From: an uncultured Lachnospiraceae bacterium
Lineage (GTDB): Bacteria; Bacillota; Clostridia; Lachnospirales; Lachnospiraceae
DNA: 64,000 bases
NCBI GenBank assembly: GCA_944383545.1
Contig: CALWPY010000003.1
Span: 111,698 to 175,697 of the forward strand
Reading direction: 5' to 3'
Below are positions 34,087-42,590 of the stretch, one piece after another. The translations under genes were made by a program, and so were the position numbers. The notes beneath the pieces were generated by a model, which did not search any database, had not been told where the DNA came from, and was given only the letters and a program-made list of their open reading frames with translations. The first letter of the stretch is position 1. Each line of letters starts with the position of its first letter.

Positions 34087-34844
34087 ATTCTCTGCCCCGC
34101 TGACGAAAGAGGAACTAATCCTTTTTCGTCCTCCATATAGGTTTCAAGTCTCATTATTTTATAATTAAATCTGTCATAAGCCATTCCTGCTTTACTTAAT
34201 AATGCTTCAATCACAAGGTCAGGCTTAAGATTATTTACGCTTCCTGCGGCAAGCATCATGTAAAGCCCTTCATGACACTCAGTATTTTCTTTATTTGAAA
34301 AAGGGACTGTGTATTCTGTGTAATCATGGTTATAAACCCTATGTTCCATTTCATATATAAGAGGCTTAATATCCGTATAAGTCTCACTTTTTTTAGTTTT
34401 CTTTAATATCATAAGGTTTTCATATTCCGATAGCTTTAAAGCTTCTTCAAAAAGCTTAAAATTTTCAGGACATTTTTTCCCCTCTTCTGAAAGCTCAATT
34501 AAATAATCTGAAGCGGCAACAACCGACATGGAATTTTTTGCTCCGTCAGGAAGAAGGACAATATCGGTAATCACCAAATCAGGAGTAGAGACACAATTAA
34601 AGCGCCTCATCATGTCCTCAGTGTCAGTTACGCTTTCAAAATCTGCATCACAGTATTCACCAAGAGATGTCATACCAAGCGGCATTGGTGCCGCAAATGA
34701 TATAAGCTGATGAGGACTGAAGCCTTTTGAATAAGATATGTCCAGTTTTGCACGTCTTACTGCCTTTTGAAAATATCTCATTACGTCCAGGTGGCTTATA
34801 AATCTTAAAACCCCTGTTTTGGTATATTTAATTCTTAGCTTCAA
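34083..34844 (-). CDS. TIGR03936 (DUF2344) radical-SAM-linked protein
   Basis: This protein of about 253 residues belongs to the family always found next to, or fused with, TIGR03960 radical SAM enzymes. Recognisable are RIKYTKTGVLRFISHLDVMRY split around residue 10 and FSPHQLISFAAPMPLG. I chose the TTG at 34842-34844 because AGGAGGTG lies 6 bases upstream and the family normally begins a few residues before RIKY. The open frame reaches further up to 34877. It overlaps the end of the radical SAM gene. Function is unknown; RNA modification is a common guess given the RNase G neighbour. Confidence 0.85.
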   Translation of the reverse strand: MKLRIKYTKTGVLRFISHLDVMRYFQKAVRRAKLDISYSKGFSPHQLISFAAPMPLGMTSLGEYCDADFESVTDTEDMMRRFNCVSTPDLVITDIVLLPDGAKNSMSVVAASDYLIELSEEGKKCPENFKLFEEALKLSEYENLMILKKTKKSETYTDIKPLIYEMEHRVYNHDYTEYTVPFSNKENTECHEGLYMMLAAGSVNNLKPDLVIEALLSKAGMAYDRFNYKIMRLETYMEDEKGLVPLSSAGQRI

Positions 34845-36696
34845 AACATACACCTCCTCCGAACGAGGCAACCCCACAACCCTGACACTGCATACGGCAG
34901 TTAGGAGTAGTCTTTTCTTCTCTTGCCCTCTCCCATTCCTTTATGAGAAATTTTTTTGAAACTCCGGAATCTATATGGTCCCAGGGGAGCACTTCAGAGA
35001 CTTCCCTTTCCCTTGCCGTATAAAAATACATATCCATATTATTTTTTCGAAAAGCCTCTATATATTTGTCTCTGTCAAAAAATTCAGTCCATGCATCAAA
35101 TATGGCACCTGCCTTATATGCATCGTATATGACCTTTGAAAGCCTTCTGTCGCCACGTGCAAAAACTCCTTCAAGTATGGATATTTCATGGTCATGATAA
35201 GTGAATTTAAGCCTTTTCTTATTTTTCTGCTTATTAAAGGTATCTTTTACATGATAAGCCCTTTTTAAATAATCTTCAGGCATCATCATAGGTGCCCATT
35301 GAAAAGGTGTAAAAGGCTTAGGCACAAAATATGAAGCTGAAGCCGTAATCATGAGCGCCCCCTGCCTTTCTTCCTTTGGAAGAACGTCATAGTATTCCTC
35401 TGATATTCTTTCGGCAAGCTCCGCTATTCCCTCAGCGTCCTCATCAGTTTCAGTAGGAAGTCCGAGCATAAAGTAAAGCTTTACCTTACTCCATCCGCCT
35501 TTAAAAGCTTCCCTTGCTCCATTCATAATATCTTCTTCCGTAAGACCTTTATTTATAACATTTCTAAGTCTCTGCGAGCCTGCTTCGGGTGCAAACGTCA
35601 GCGAAACTTTATGCACATCCTGAACTTTACTCATAACATCAAGTGAAAATGCATCTATCCTAAGTGAAGGGAGAGATATATTTACGTGATTATTCCTCAT
35701 CTCATCCATAAGAAATTCAATGAGTTCCTGAAGTTCCGTGTAATCACTTGAGCTTAAGGAGCTTAAGGATATTTCCTCATAACCGGTATTATCAAGCATG
35801 GTACGGGCATATTCCTTTAATAACTTAACATTTTTCTGTCTTGTAGGTCTGTATATCATACCTGCCTGACAGAATCTGCAGCCTCTTATGCATCCTCTCA
35901 TAATTTCCAAAACCACTCTGTCCTGAGTTGCCCTTATATAAGGTACAACAGGCTTCATTGGATAAGTTGTTTTGTTAAAATCATTTACTATTACTTTTTT
36001 AACAGTTTTCGGTACACTTTCATATAAAGGCTTAACAGACTTTATTGTGCCGTCCTCATTATACTGAACGTCATAAAGAGAAGGTACATAAATCCCGTCT
36101 ATCTGTGATGCCTTTATAAGAAAATCCTCTCTTGTCATGTCACTGTATTTATATTCTTTATAGAGGTCAAGAAGTGCATCATAACTTATTTCTCCCTCAC
36201 CTATATAAAACATATCAAAAAAATCAGCTATAGGCTCAGGATTATATACACACGGGCCTCCGCCTATAACTATTGTGTCACCCTTTTTTCTGTCCTTCGC
36301 ATACATAGGTATCTGACTCAAATCAATTACCTGAAGGATATTTGTATAACACATTTCATACTGAATTGTTATCCCTAAAAAATCACATGTTTTAACAGGC
36401 TCCTGAGTTTCCAGCGTAAAAAGAGGGATGTTCTCCTCTCTCATTTTTTTATCAAGGTCCGGCCAAGGGGAATAAACCCTTTCACAATAGGTATCCTCTC
36501 TCCTGTTAAACATATCATAAAGAATCTGTATACCCAAATAGGACATACCTATTTCATAGACATCAGGAAAGCACATTGCAAACCTGATGTCCACCTTAGA
36601 TATGTCCTTTTTTATCATATTAACTTCATTACCTATATATCTGGCAGGTTTTTCCACAGACATAAGAATCCTGTCAGATAATGCAAGCTTTTCCAT
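34828..36696 (-). CDS. TIGR03960 family B12-binding radical SAM protein
   Basis: This 622-residue protein has an N-terminal cobalamin-binding-like Rossmann region (about 30-180, with IVIGGGPCVYNPEPI). A radical SAM core follows, whose 4Fe-4S cysteines are Cys269, Cys273 and Cys276 (RGCIRGCRFCQAG). A cysteine-rich tail (CRMQCQGCG) near the C-terminus could hold another cluster. It is an uncharacterised but highly conserved family. Its last glycine codons double as the ribosome binding site of the next gene. Confidence 0.92.
   Translation of the reverse strand: MEKLALSDRILMSVEKPARYIGNEVNMIKKDISKVDIRFAMCFPDVYEIGMSYLGIQILYDMFNRREDTYCERVYSPWPDLDKKMREENIPLFTLETQEPVKTCDFLGITIQYEMCYTNILQVIDLSQIPMYAKDRKKGDTIVIGGGPCVYNPEPIADFFDMFYIGEGEISYDALLDLYKEYKYSDMTREDFLIKASQIDGIYVPSLYDVQYNEDGTIKSVKPLYESVPKTVKKVIVNDFNKTTYPMKPVVPYIRATQDRVVLEIMRGCIRGCRFCQAGMIYRPTRQKNVKLLKEYARTMLDNTGYEEISLSSLSSSDYTELQELIEFLMDEMRNNHVNISLPSLRIDAFSLDVMSKVQDVHKVSLTFAPEAGSQRLRNVINKGLTEEDIMNGAREAFKGGWSKVKLYFMLGLPTETDEDAEGIAELAERISEEYYDVLPKEERQGALMITASASYFVPKPFTPFQWAPMMMPEDYLKRAYHVKDTFNKQKNKKRLKFTYHDHEISILEGVFARGDRRLSKVIYDAYKAGAIFDAWTEFFDRDKYIEAFRKNNMDMYFYTAREREVSEVLPWDHIDSGVSKKFLIKEWERAREEKTTPNCRMQCQGCGVASFGGGVCFEAKN
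34851..34860 (-). promoter_or_regulatory. Ribosome binding site inside the radical SAM gene
   Basis: GGAGGAGGTG on the minus strand encodes part of the Gly-Gly-Gly-Val near the radical SAM C-terminus. It also serves as a strong Shine-Dalgarno sequence 6 bases before the TTG start of the TIGR03936 gene. Confidence 0.7.
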
Positions 36697-36708
36697 AAAT
36701 CCTCCGAA

Positions 36709-38073
36709 TTAGTTTTTAAAGCTGTGAATTGGAGCCGGAATTCTTCCGCCTCTGTTTATGAAATTCTCACAGGAATATTTATTCACGCTCATAATTGGTG
36801 CATATCCGAGAAGTCCTCCAAATTCAGCTCTGTCACCAACGATTTTTCCTATTACAGGAATTATACGTACAGCCGTAGTCTTCTGGTTTACCATACCTAT
36901 AGCCATCTCATCTGCTATAATTCCCGAAATTGTAGAAGCAGGTGTATCTCCCGGAATGGCAATCATATCAAGTCCTACGGAACATACACAGGTCATGGCT
37001 TCAAGCTTTTCTATGGTAAGTGCACCTGCCTCAACGGCATCTATCATTCTCTGGTCTTCACTTACGGGAATGAACGCACCGGAAAGCCCTCCTACATATG
37101 ATGAAGCCATAACACCGCCCTTCTTTACCTGGTCATTAAGCAGTGCAAGTGCTGCAGTTGTACCCGGCGCTCCTGCATATTCAAGACCTATTTCCTCTAA
37201 TATTTCACCGACAGAATCACCTACCGCAGGTGTCGGAGCCAGTGAAAGGTCAACTATACCAAACGGAACTCCGAGTCTTTCAGAAGCTTCTTTTGCAACA
37301 AGCTGTCCTACTCTGGTTATTTTAAAAGCTGTCTTTTTTATTGTCTCACATAATACTTCAAAGCTCTCACCTCTTACGGCTTCAAGCGCTGATTTAACAA
37401 CACCCGGACCGCTGACACCGACATTTATTATCTTATCAGCTTCCGTAACTCCATGAAAAGCGCCTGCCATAAACGGATTATCATCAGGTGCATTACAAAA
37501 TACTACAAACTTACAACAGCCAAGCGAATCCTGATTTTTTGTCAGTTCAGCTGTTTCAAGAATTATCTCTCCTAAAATTTTAACTGCATCCATGTTAAGA
37601 CCCGTTTTGGTCGAGCCGCAATTTACGGAGCTGCACACAAGTGAAGTTTCTTTGAGCGCCTGTGGAATTGACCTTATGAGAAGCTCATCAGCCTTAGTCA
37701 TTCCCTTACTTACAAGCGCCGAATATCCGCCTATAAAATTGACTCCTACTTTTGTTGCGGCATTATCAAGTGCTTTTGCAATTTCCACGAAATCCTCTGA
37801 AGTCTTACAAACAGAGCCGCCGACTAAAGATATGGGGGTGACTGAAATTCTCTTGTTTACGATAGGAATTCCGTACATTTTAGAAATTTCCTTACCTACG
37901 GACACAAGATTTTTTGCAGAAGTTGTGATTTTATCATATATCTTATCACAGGTTTCCTTTACATCTTTTCCGACACAATCAAGCAGACTTATGCCCATCG
38001 TGATTGTTCTTACATCCAGATTCATTCTGCGAATCATTTCATTTGTTTCTATTACTTCATTTATACTAATCAT
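36709..38073 (-). CDS. PFL family protein (UPF0210/DUF711)
   Basis: This 454-residue protein belongs to the UPF0210 family, which has a pyruvate formate-lyase-like barrel fold and no settled activity. Diagnostic stretches are [32 protein letters not shown] and [13 protein letters not shown] at the end. It is 45 bases downstream of the ACT-domain gene, its standard partner. No glycyl-radical motif or activase gene is present, so it is not a true formate lyase. It is cytoplasmic by appearance. Confidence 0.93.
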   Translation of the reverse strand: MISINEVIETNEMIRRMNLDVRTITMGISLLDCVGKDVKETCDKIYDKITTSAKNLVSVGKEISKMYGIPIVNKRISVTPISLVGGSVCKTSEDFVEIAKALDNAATKVGVNFIGGYSALVSKGMTKADELLIRSIPQALKETSLVCSSVNCGSTKTGLNMDAVKILGEIILETAELTKNQDSLGCCKFVVFCNAPDDNPFMAGAFHGVTEADKIINVGVSGPGVVKSALEAVRGESFEVLCETIKKTAFKITRVGQLVAKEASERLGVPFGIVDLSLAPTPAVGDSVGEILEEIGLEYAGAPGTTAALALLNDQVKKGGVMASSYVGGLSGAFIPVSEDQRMIDAVEAGALTIEKLEAMTCVCSVGLDMIAIPGDTPASTISGIIADEMAIGMVNQKTTAVRIIPVIGKIVGDRAEFGGLLGYAPIMSVNKYSCENFINRGGRIPAPIHSFKN

Positions 38074-38118
38074 ATGAATACTCCGTTCCTGTAAAAGTTT
38101 TAATTAGTAACAATATCA

Positions 38119-38391
38119 TCAGATTCTATGCATCATATCAAAGATTTCTTCTCTCTGCGCCTTAATCTGTACACCTATTTCCCTGCCTACACTTTCCAGC
38201 TCGGAGGCTATTTCATCATGAGATTTAACTGCATTATTTGCATCCACTACCATCATCATATTAAAATAACCCTGAACGGTAGTCTGTGCGATATCCATTA
38301 TGTTAATATTGTTGCTTGCAAGATAATTACAAACCTTTGCAATTATTCCCACCTTATCTTGTCCTACTACTGTAATTATTGTTTTCTTCAT
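38119..38391 (-). CDS. ACT domain protein (UPF0237)
   Basis: This 90-residue single ACT domain (KKTIITVVGQDKVGIIAKV) is of the kind found with PFL/UPF0210 proteins. ACT domains bind small ligands, usually amino acids, so it probably senses a metabolite for the partner protein. The ligand is unknown. It lies 35 bases after the MBL hydrolase gene and 45 bases before the PFL gene. Confidence 0.93.
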   Translation of the reverse strand: MKKTIITVVGQDKVGIIAKVCNYLASNNINIMDIAQTTVQGYFNMMMVVDANNAVKSHDEIASELESVGREIGVQIKAQREEIFDMMHRI

Positions 38392-38426
38392 GGAAACAAT
38401 TTCCTCCTTAAAATATATAATAAGCC

Positions 38427-39224
38427 CTAAACGCTCACAAGCTGTCCATATGTAGTCCTTGATAAAACATTCAGGTTAAAATCTCTTACATCATCAGTAT
38501 ATTCATTATCTGAGAGTTCCAATTTAACTGTTTCATATGCCAGTTCCGCAAAATTATTTTCCCTGCTCAGATGTCCCAGCATTATTGTTTTAATATGATT
38601 ATTAAGAAGCCTTCCTATAAGCTTTCCTGCGGCTTCATTGGACAGATGTCCGTTTTTACCCAGTATTCTTCTTTTTAAATCATATGGATAAGGTCCTGCT
38701 TCAAGCATATGTATGTCGTGATTGGATTCGATTAAAAGAGCATCAGAATCCTTAAGCGATTCCACCATATAATCATTATAGTCGCCGAAATCAGTTGCAA
38801 TGGATATTTTCTTTCCGTCTTCCATAAATGAATAGCACACGGGGTCTGCGGCATCGTGCCAGATTGAATGTGCCTCCACCTTTATATTTTGGATATAAAA
38901 CTCCTCATCAGGCTTTATAGGGCAGAATAATTCTTCATCTATTTCACCTAAAGCATTTATTTTCTTTATGGCATCAAATGTAGCTTCAGTTGTATAAATT
39001 GGTATTTCATATTTCCTTGATATTACACCCAGACCTTTTACATGGTCCATATGCTCATGGGTAATAAGTATTGCAGATATGTCACGTGCCGTATGTTCTA
39101 TACTGTTTAAGCCCTGTTCTATTCTTTTAAGACTGATTCCCGTATCTACAAGTATTGAAGCTTCATCATCGCCTACATATATACAATTTCCGCTGCTTCC
39201 GCTTGCTATGCTCAGTAAGTCCAT
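38427..39224 (-). CDS. WalJ/YycJ-like metallo-beta-lactamase fold hydrolase
   Basis: This 265-residue metallo-beta-lactamase fold protein has the metal site THEHMDH with His56, His58, Asp60 and His61. Further ligands lie in IESNHDIHML and MLGHLSREN. It resembles YycJ/WalJ, an exonuclease-like family often encoded with the WalKR two-component system. walKR is absent here, so the walJ name is only a family label. It starts 11 bases after the ASKHA gene. Confidence 0.88.
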   Translation of the reverse strand: MDLLSIASGSSGNCIYVGDDEASILVDTGISLKRIEQGLNSIEHTARDISAILITHEHMDHVKGLGVISRKYEIPIYTTEATFDAIKKINALGEIDEELFCPIKPDEEFYIQNIKVEAHSIWHDAADPVCYSFMEDGKKISIATDFGDYNDYMVESLKDSDALLIESNHDIHMLEAGPYPYDLKRRILGKNGHLSNEAAGKLIGRLLNNHIKTIMLGHLSRENNFAELAYETVKLELSDNEYTDDVRDFNLNVLSRTTYGQLVSV

Positions 39225-39235
39225 AATTACCCTTT

Positions 39236-40312
39236 CTATCTTTTCTTAAAATATAAGTTTTTTATAAAATTTTCATTATATCTTTCATCTCCGCCATACT
39301 GATGGACAAGTACATTATGCTTTATTTCATTAAATTCCTCAAGCCTTTTTTTATCCAAAGCAATATAACATGCACCTTCAAGTGAGGTGTTACTGCTGAT
39401 TACAGCCTTTTGCATGAGCTTTTCGGGTATAATCCCCAGAGTTACTGCATCACTCAGACTCATATGAAATCCGAATCCTCCGGCAATATAAAAATGCTTC
39501 ACATTTTCTAAAGTAAGCCCGGCATCTTCCATGAGCAAAGTAAGCGTTGTATAAAGTGCAGAAACAGCAAGCTGTACACTTCTTACAATATTATCAGTTA
39601 TTTTAAAATCACCGTGATTTATATAATTTCCGCTAAAAGAGCCGTCTTTTGATATTTTTCCGGTTTTAATAAGATAGGACAGTGCATTTAATGTTGTAGC
39701 ACCGTAAATATTCTTTGCTCTTGTGCAGTTTTCAAAAGCAGGTCCACATGCGGCACTGGCGGCATGATATTTTTTATCATTCATTAAAATCATTTCGCCG
39801 TTAGTACCCAAATCTATCAGAATATCGCCTTCGGAAAGATTAAGATACACGGCACCGGCAAGTACATCTGCACCGATAAAAGCCGATGCACCCGGAAAAA
39901 CATATGCAGTAACGCCCAGAATTTCTATTTCTTTAATATCGGTAAACGGCATGGTAAAAGGATAAATCCCCAATGACCTTATCTCATATCCTGCAACGAT
40001 AGATGCCATTGTTGTATTAGCCGTGATGTATATTTCAGAAATATAATTACTTAAATCATTTTTTAAATCATCTCCAAAAACCGTTAAGGCAAGCTTTTTC
40101 AGACAATTTTCGATATCCGAAAGAATAAGCTTTCTCATTTCCAAGAGATTATTTCCTTTTACGGAATTGGTAATTCTGGATATTACATCACTGCCATATC
40201 TCGATTGTCCGTTTAAAAATCCGTCCTTTGCCCTGATTTCACCATTTTCAGTTATAAGGCATACGGCAACTGTCGTAGTCCCGATGTCTATTGCTGCTTT
40301 TAGTTTTTCCAT
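39236..40312 (-). CDS. ASKHA protein related to corrinoid-activating RACo
   Basis: This 358-residue protein has the actin/sugar kinase ATPase fold of the DUF4445/RACo type. It has IDIGTTTVAVCLI at the N-terminus, ILIDLGTNGEMILM in the middle and FYIAGGFGFHMSLSDAV near the end. RACo proteins reduce inactive Co(II) corrinoid proteins at the cost of ATP, but they normally carry an N-terminal 2Fe-2S ferredoxin domain, which is missing here. A ferredoxin-less form may need a separate electron donor. It could serve the short MetH encoded 18 kb away, but this is inference. Confidence 0.85.
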   Translation of the reverse strand: MEKLKAAIDIGTTTVAVCLITENGEIRAKDGFLNGQSRYGSDVISRITNSVKGNNLLEMRKLILSDIENCLKKLALTVFGDDLKNDLSNYISEIYITANTTMASIVAGYEIRSLGIYPFTMPFTDIKEIEILGVTAYVFPGASAFIGADVLAGAVYLNLSEGDILIDLGTNGEMILMNDKKYHAASAACGPAFENCTRAKNIYGATTLNALSYLIKTGKISKDGSFSGNYINHGDFKITDNIVRSVQLAVSALYTTLTLLMEDAGLTLENVKHFYIAGGFGFHMSLSDAVTLGIIPEKLMQKAVISSNTSLEGACYIALDKKRLEEFNEIKHNVLVHQYGGDERYNENFIKNLYFKKR

Positions 40313-40342
40313 GATTATTCTTATTTCTATAATAATTATAAT

Positions 40343-41569
40343 TTAGTTATAAATTGTCTTAGGGCGTTTTTCTATCGGTCTGTAGCCCTTTTTCTTAAGG
40401 ACATTAAGAATCTCTTCTTTATGTTCAGGTCCGAATGCTTCTATGGTTATTACAAGCTCCACTGCTGAATTTCTGTTTAATGATACGAACTGGTTATGGT
40501 CAAGTTTTATTATATTACCCTGAAGTTCTGCAATAATCTGTGAAACCTTTGTAAGCTCGCCCGGTTTATCCGGCAAAAGTACGGAAACTGTAAATATTCT
40601 GCTTCTTGCCACGAGTCCGTGCTGTACTACTGAAGATAGTGTAATTATATCCATGTTTCCGCCGCTTAAGATACTTACTACCTTTGCTCCTTCAGGTTTA
40701 AGATGCTTTAATGCGGCAACCGTAAGAAGTCCGCTGTTTTCCACAAGCATTTTGTGATTTTCCAGAATATCCAGAAATGCAACAATGAGTTCACTGTCCT
40801 CAACTGTAATAATATCATCAATATTTTTCTGGATATAAGGGAATATCTTACTTCCCGGTGTCTTTACTGCCGTACCGTCAGCTATTGTGTCCACATTAGG
40901 AAGAGTTGTCACCTCTCCCTTTTTAAGTGATACCTGCATACAGTTTGCACCTGCAGGCTCAACACCTATAACTTTTATATTAGGATTAAGCATTTTTGCA
41001 AGTGTGGAAACACCTGTGGCAAGTCCGCCTCCGCCTATCGGTACAAGTATATAATCCGCAAAAGGAAGCTCCTTTATTATTTCCATTGCCACGGTACTCT
41101 GTCCTGTTGCAACCTCAAGGTCATCAAAAGGATGTATGAAAGTGTAGCCGTTTTCCTCAGCCAGCTTAAGAGCATACTGACATGCCTCATCATATACATC
41201 TCCGTATAAAACAACTTCTGCACCATAGGATTTTGTTCTGTTTACTTTTATTAAAGGCGTTGTTGTAGGCATTACAATAACCGCTTTTACTCCATATGCC
41301 TTTGCAGCATAGGCAACTCCCTGTGCATGGTTACCGGCAGACGCAGTAATAAGCCCCTTTTCTCTTTCTTCTTCAGTAAGTGTGCTTATCTTATAATAAG
41401 CACCTCTTATTTTATACGCTCCGGTAAGCTGCATGTTTTCAGGCTTTAAATAAACCTTATTTCCCGTAATGTTACTGAAGTATTCGCTTTCTATGAGATT
41501 TGTCTGATGTACAACTTTCTGTACAATTTCATATGCTTCTTCAAATTTCTCTAATGTCAGTTCGTCCAT
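40343..41569 (-). CDS. ilvA: Threonine ammonia-lyase with ACT domain
   Basis: Deaminates threonine to 2-oxobutanoate using PLP. The 408-residue protein has the PLP lysine Lys53 in TGAYKIRGAYYK and the phosphate-binding loop PIGGGGLATG. A C-terminal ACT domain starts around residue 330 (FTVSVLLPDKPGELTKVSQI). This arrangement fits the TdcB-like/IlvA1 family. It may feed isoleucine synthesis with ilvN and ilvC encoded 16 kb away, or threonine catabolism. No T-box lies upstream. Confidence 0.93.
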   Translation of the reverse strand: MDELTLEKFEEAYEIVQKVVHQTNLIESEYFSNITGNKVYLKPENMQLTGAYKIRGAYYKISTLTEEEREKGLITASAGNHAQGVAYAAKAYGVKAVIVMPTTTPLIKVNRTKSYGAEVVLYGDVYDEACQYALKLAEENGYTFIHPFDDLEVATGQSTVAMEIIKELPFADYILVPIGGGGLATGVSTLAKMLNPNIKVIGVEPAGANCMQVSLKKGEVTTLPNVDTIADGTAVKTPGSKIFPYIQKNIDDIITVEDSELIVAFLDILENHKMLVENSGLLTVAALKHLKPEGAKVVSILSGGNMDIITLSSVVQHGLVARSRIFTVSVLLPDKPGELTKVSQIIAELQGNIIKLDHNQFVSLNRNSAVELVITIEAFGPEHKEEILNVLKKKGYRPIEKRPKTIYN

Positions 41570-41591
41570 TTACAATATATCTCCTTTACTT

Positions 41592-42581
41592 CTAGATATC
41601 AAAAAGGTCGTCATCAGGCTCAAGCTTTTCAATACCCTGGTCAATTAATATCTCCATATCGGATTTCATGTCAAAATCCGCAAATATAGCCGTTACATAA
41701 CTTCCCGGGTCAAACTTTTGCAGGTCCTCAGGTTTTTCACCGATACCGATATATTTTACAGGTACATTAAGCTCTGCCTGTATTGCTATGGCTATTCCGC
41801 CTTTAGCCGTTCCGTCAAGCTTAGTGATAATTATTCCGTTTATTTCCGTAACATTACTGAACTGCCTTGCCTGCTCAAGAGCATTCTGACCCGTAGTTCC
41901 ATCCAGTACTATAAGAGATTCCACATTAGCATCAGGATATTCCCTGGATATAATCCTTCTCATTTTTGCAAGTTCGTCCATAAGATTTTTCTTATTATGA
42001 AGCCTTCCTGCAGTATCGATAAGCAGGATATCCGTATTACGTGATTTTGCGGCAGACACCGCATCATAAACAACTGCAGAAGGGTCAGCCCCTTCACCCT
42101 GTGCAATAATGTCAACATTTGCCCTTTCTGCCCATGTTTTAAGCTGGTCAATCGCCGCTGCCCTGAATGTGTCGGCAGCCGCAATAAGTACTTTTTTACC
42201 TCTCTTTTTATACTGATATGCAAGCTTTCCGATAGAGGTAGTTTTTCCGACTCCGTTTACTCCTATTACAAGTATTACAGTCTTTTTATCCTCAAAATCA
42301 TAAGCTGAATCATCCACTGACATCTGGTCTCTCAGAATATTTATAAGCAGTTCCTTACATTCTGCAGGCTCCTTAAGCTTAAGTTCCTTAACCTTAGCCT
42401 TTAATCCGTCTATTACCTTTTCCGTGGTTTCAAAGCCCATGTCTGCCATCATAAGAGTTTCTTCAAGCTCATCGTAAAAATCATCATCAATTTTTGAAGC
42501 CCTGAATACGCTTGCGAGACTTTGTGAAATATTATTTCTGGTCTTAGAAAGACCCTCCTTTAATTTACTGAAAAATCCCAT
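41592..42581 (-). CDS. ftsY: Signal recognition particle receptor FtsY
   Basis: This 329-residue SRP receptor GTPase docks ribosome-nascent chain complexes at the membrane. The helical N domain (about 1-95) is followed by the G domain with GVNGVGKT at 107-114, [30 protein letters not shown] and [10 protein letters not shown]. The acidic A domain of E. coli FtsY is absent, as usual in Firmicutes. It begins 9 bases after smc and belongs to the plsX-rnc-smc-ftsY operon. Confidence 0.98.
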   Translation of the reverse strand: MGFFSKLKEGLSKTRNNISQSLASVFRASKIDDDFYDELEETLMMADMGFETTEKVIDGLKAKVKELKLKEPAECKELLINILRDQMSVDDSAYDFEDKKTVILVIGVNGVGKTTSIGKLAYQYKKRGKKVLIAAADTFRAAAIDQLKTWAERANVDIIAQGEGADPSAVVYDAVSAAKSRNTDILLIDTAGRLHNKKNLMDELAKMRRIISREYPDANVESLIVLDGTTGQNALEQARQFSNVTEINGIIITKLDGTAKGGIAIAIQAELNVPVKYIGIGEKPEDLQKFDPGSYVTAIFADFDMKSDMEILIDQGIEKLEPDDDLFDI

Positions 42582-42590
42582 TTAATCACC

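Noticed and set aside
36758-37456. Long open frame of 232 codons on the plus strand
   Set aside because: It lies fully antisense to the PFL family gene, has a low-complexity Ser/Pro/Ile composition and no ribosome binding site; it is a shadow of the real gene.
40313-41591. T-box or riboswitch controlling ilvA
   Set aside because: The gap to ftsY is 22 bases, too short for such an element.
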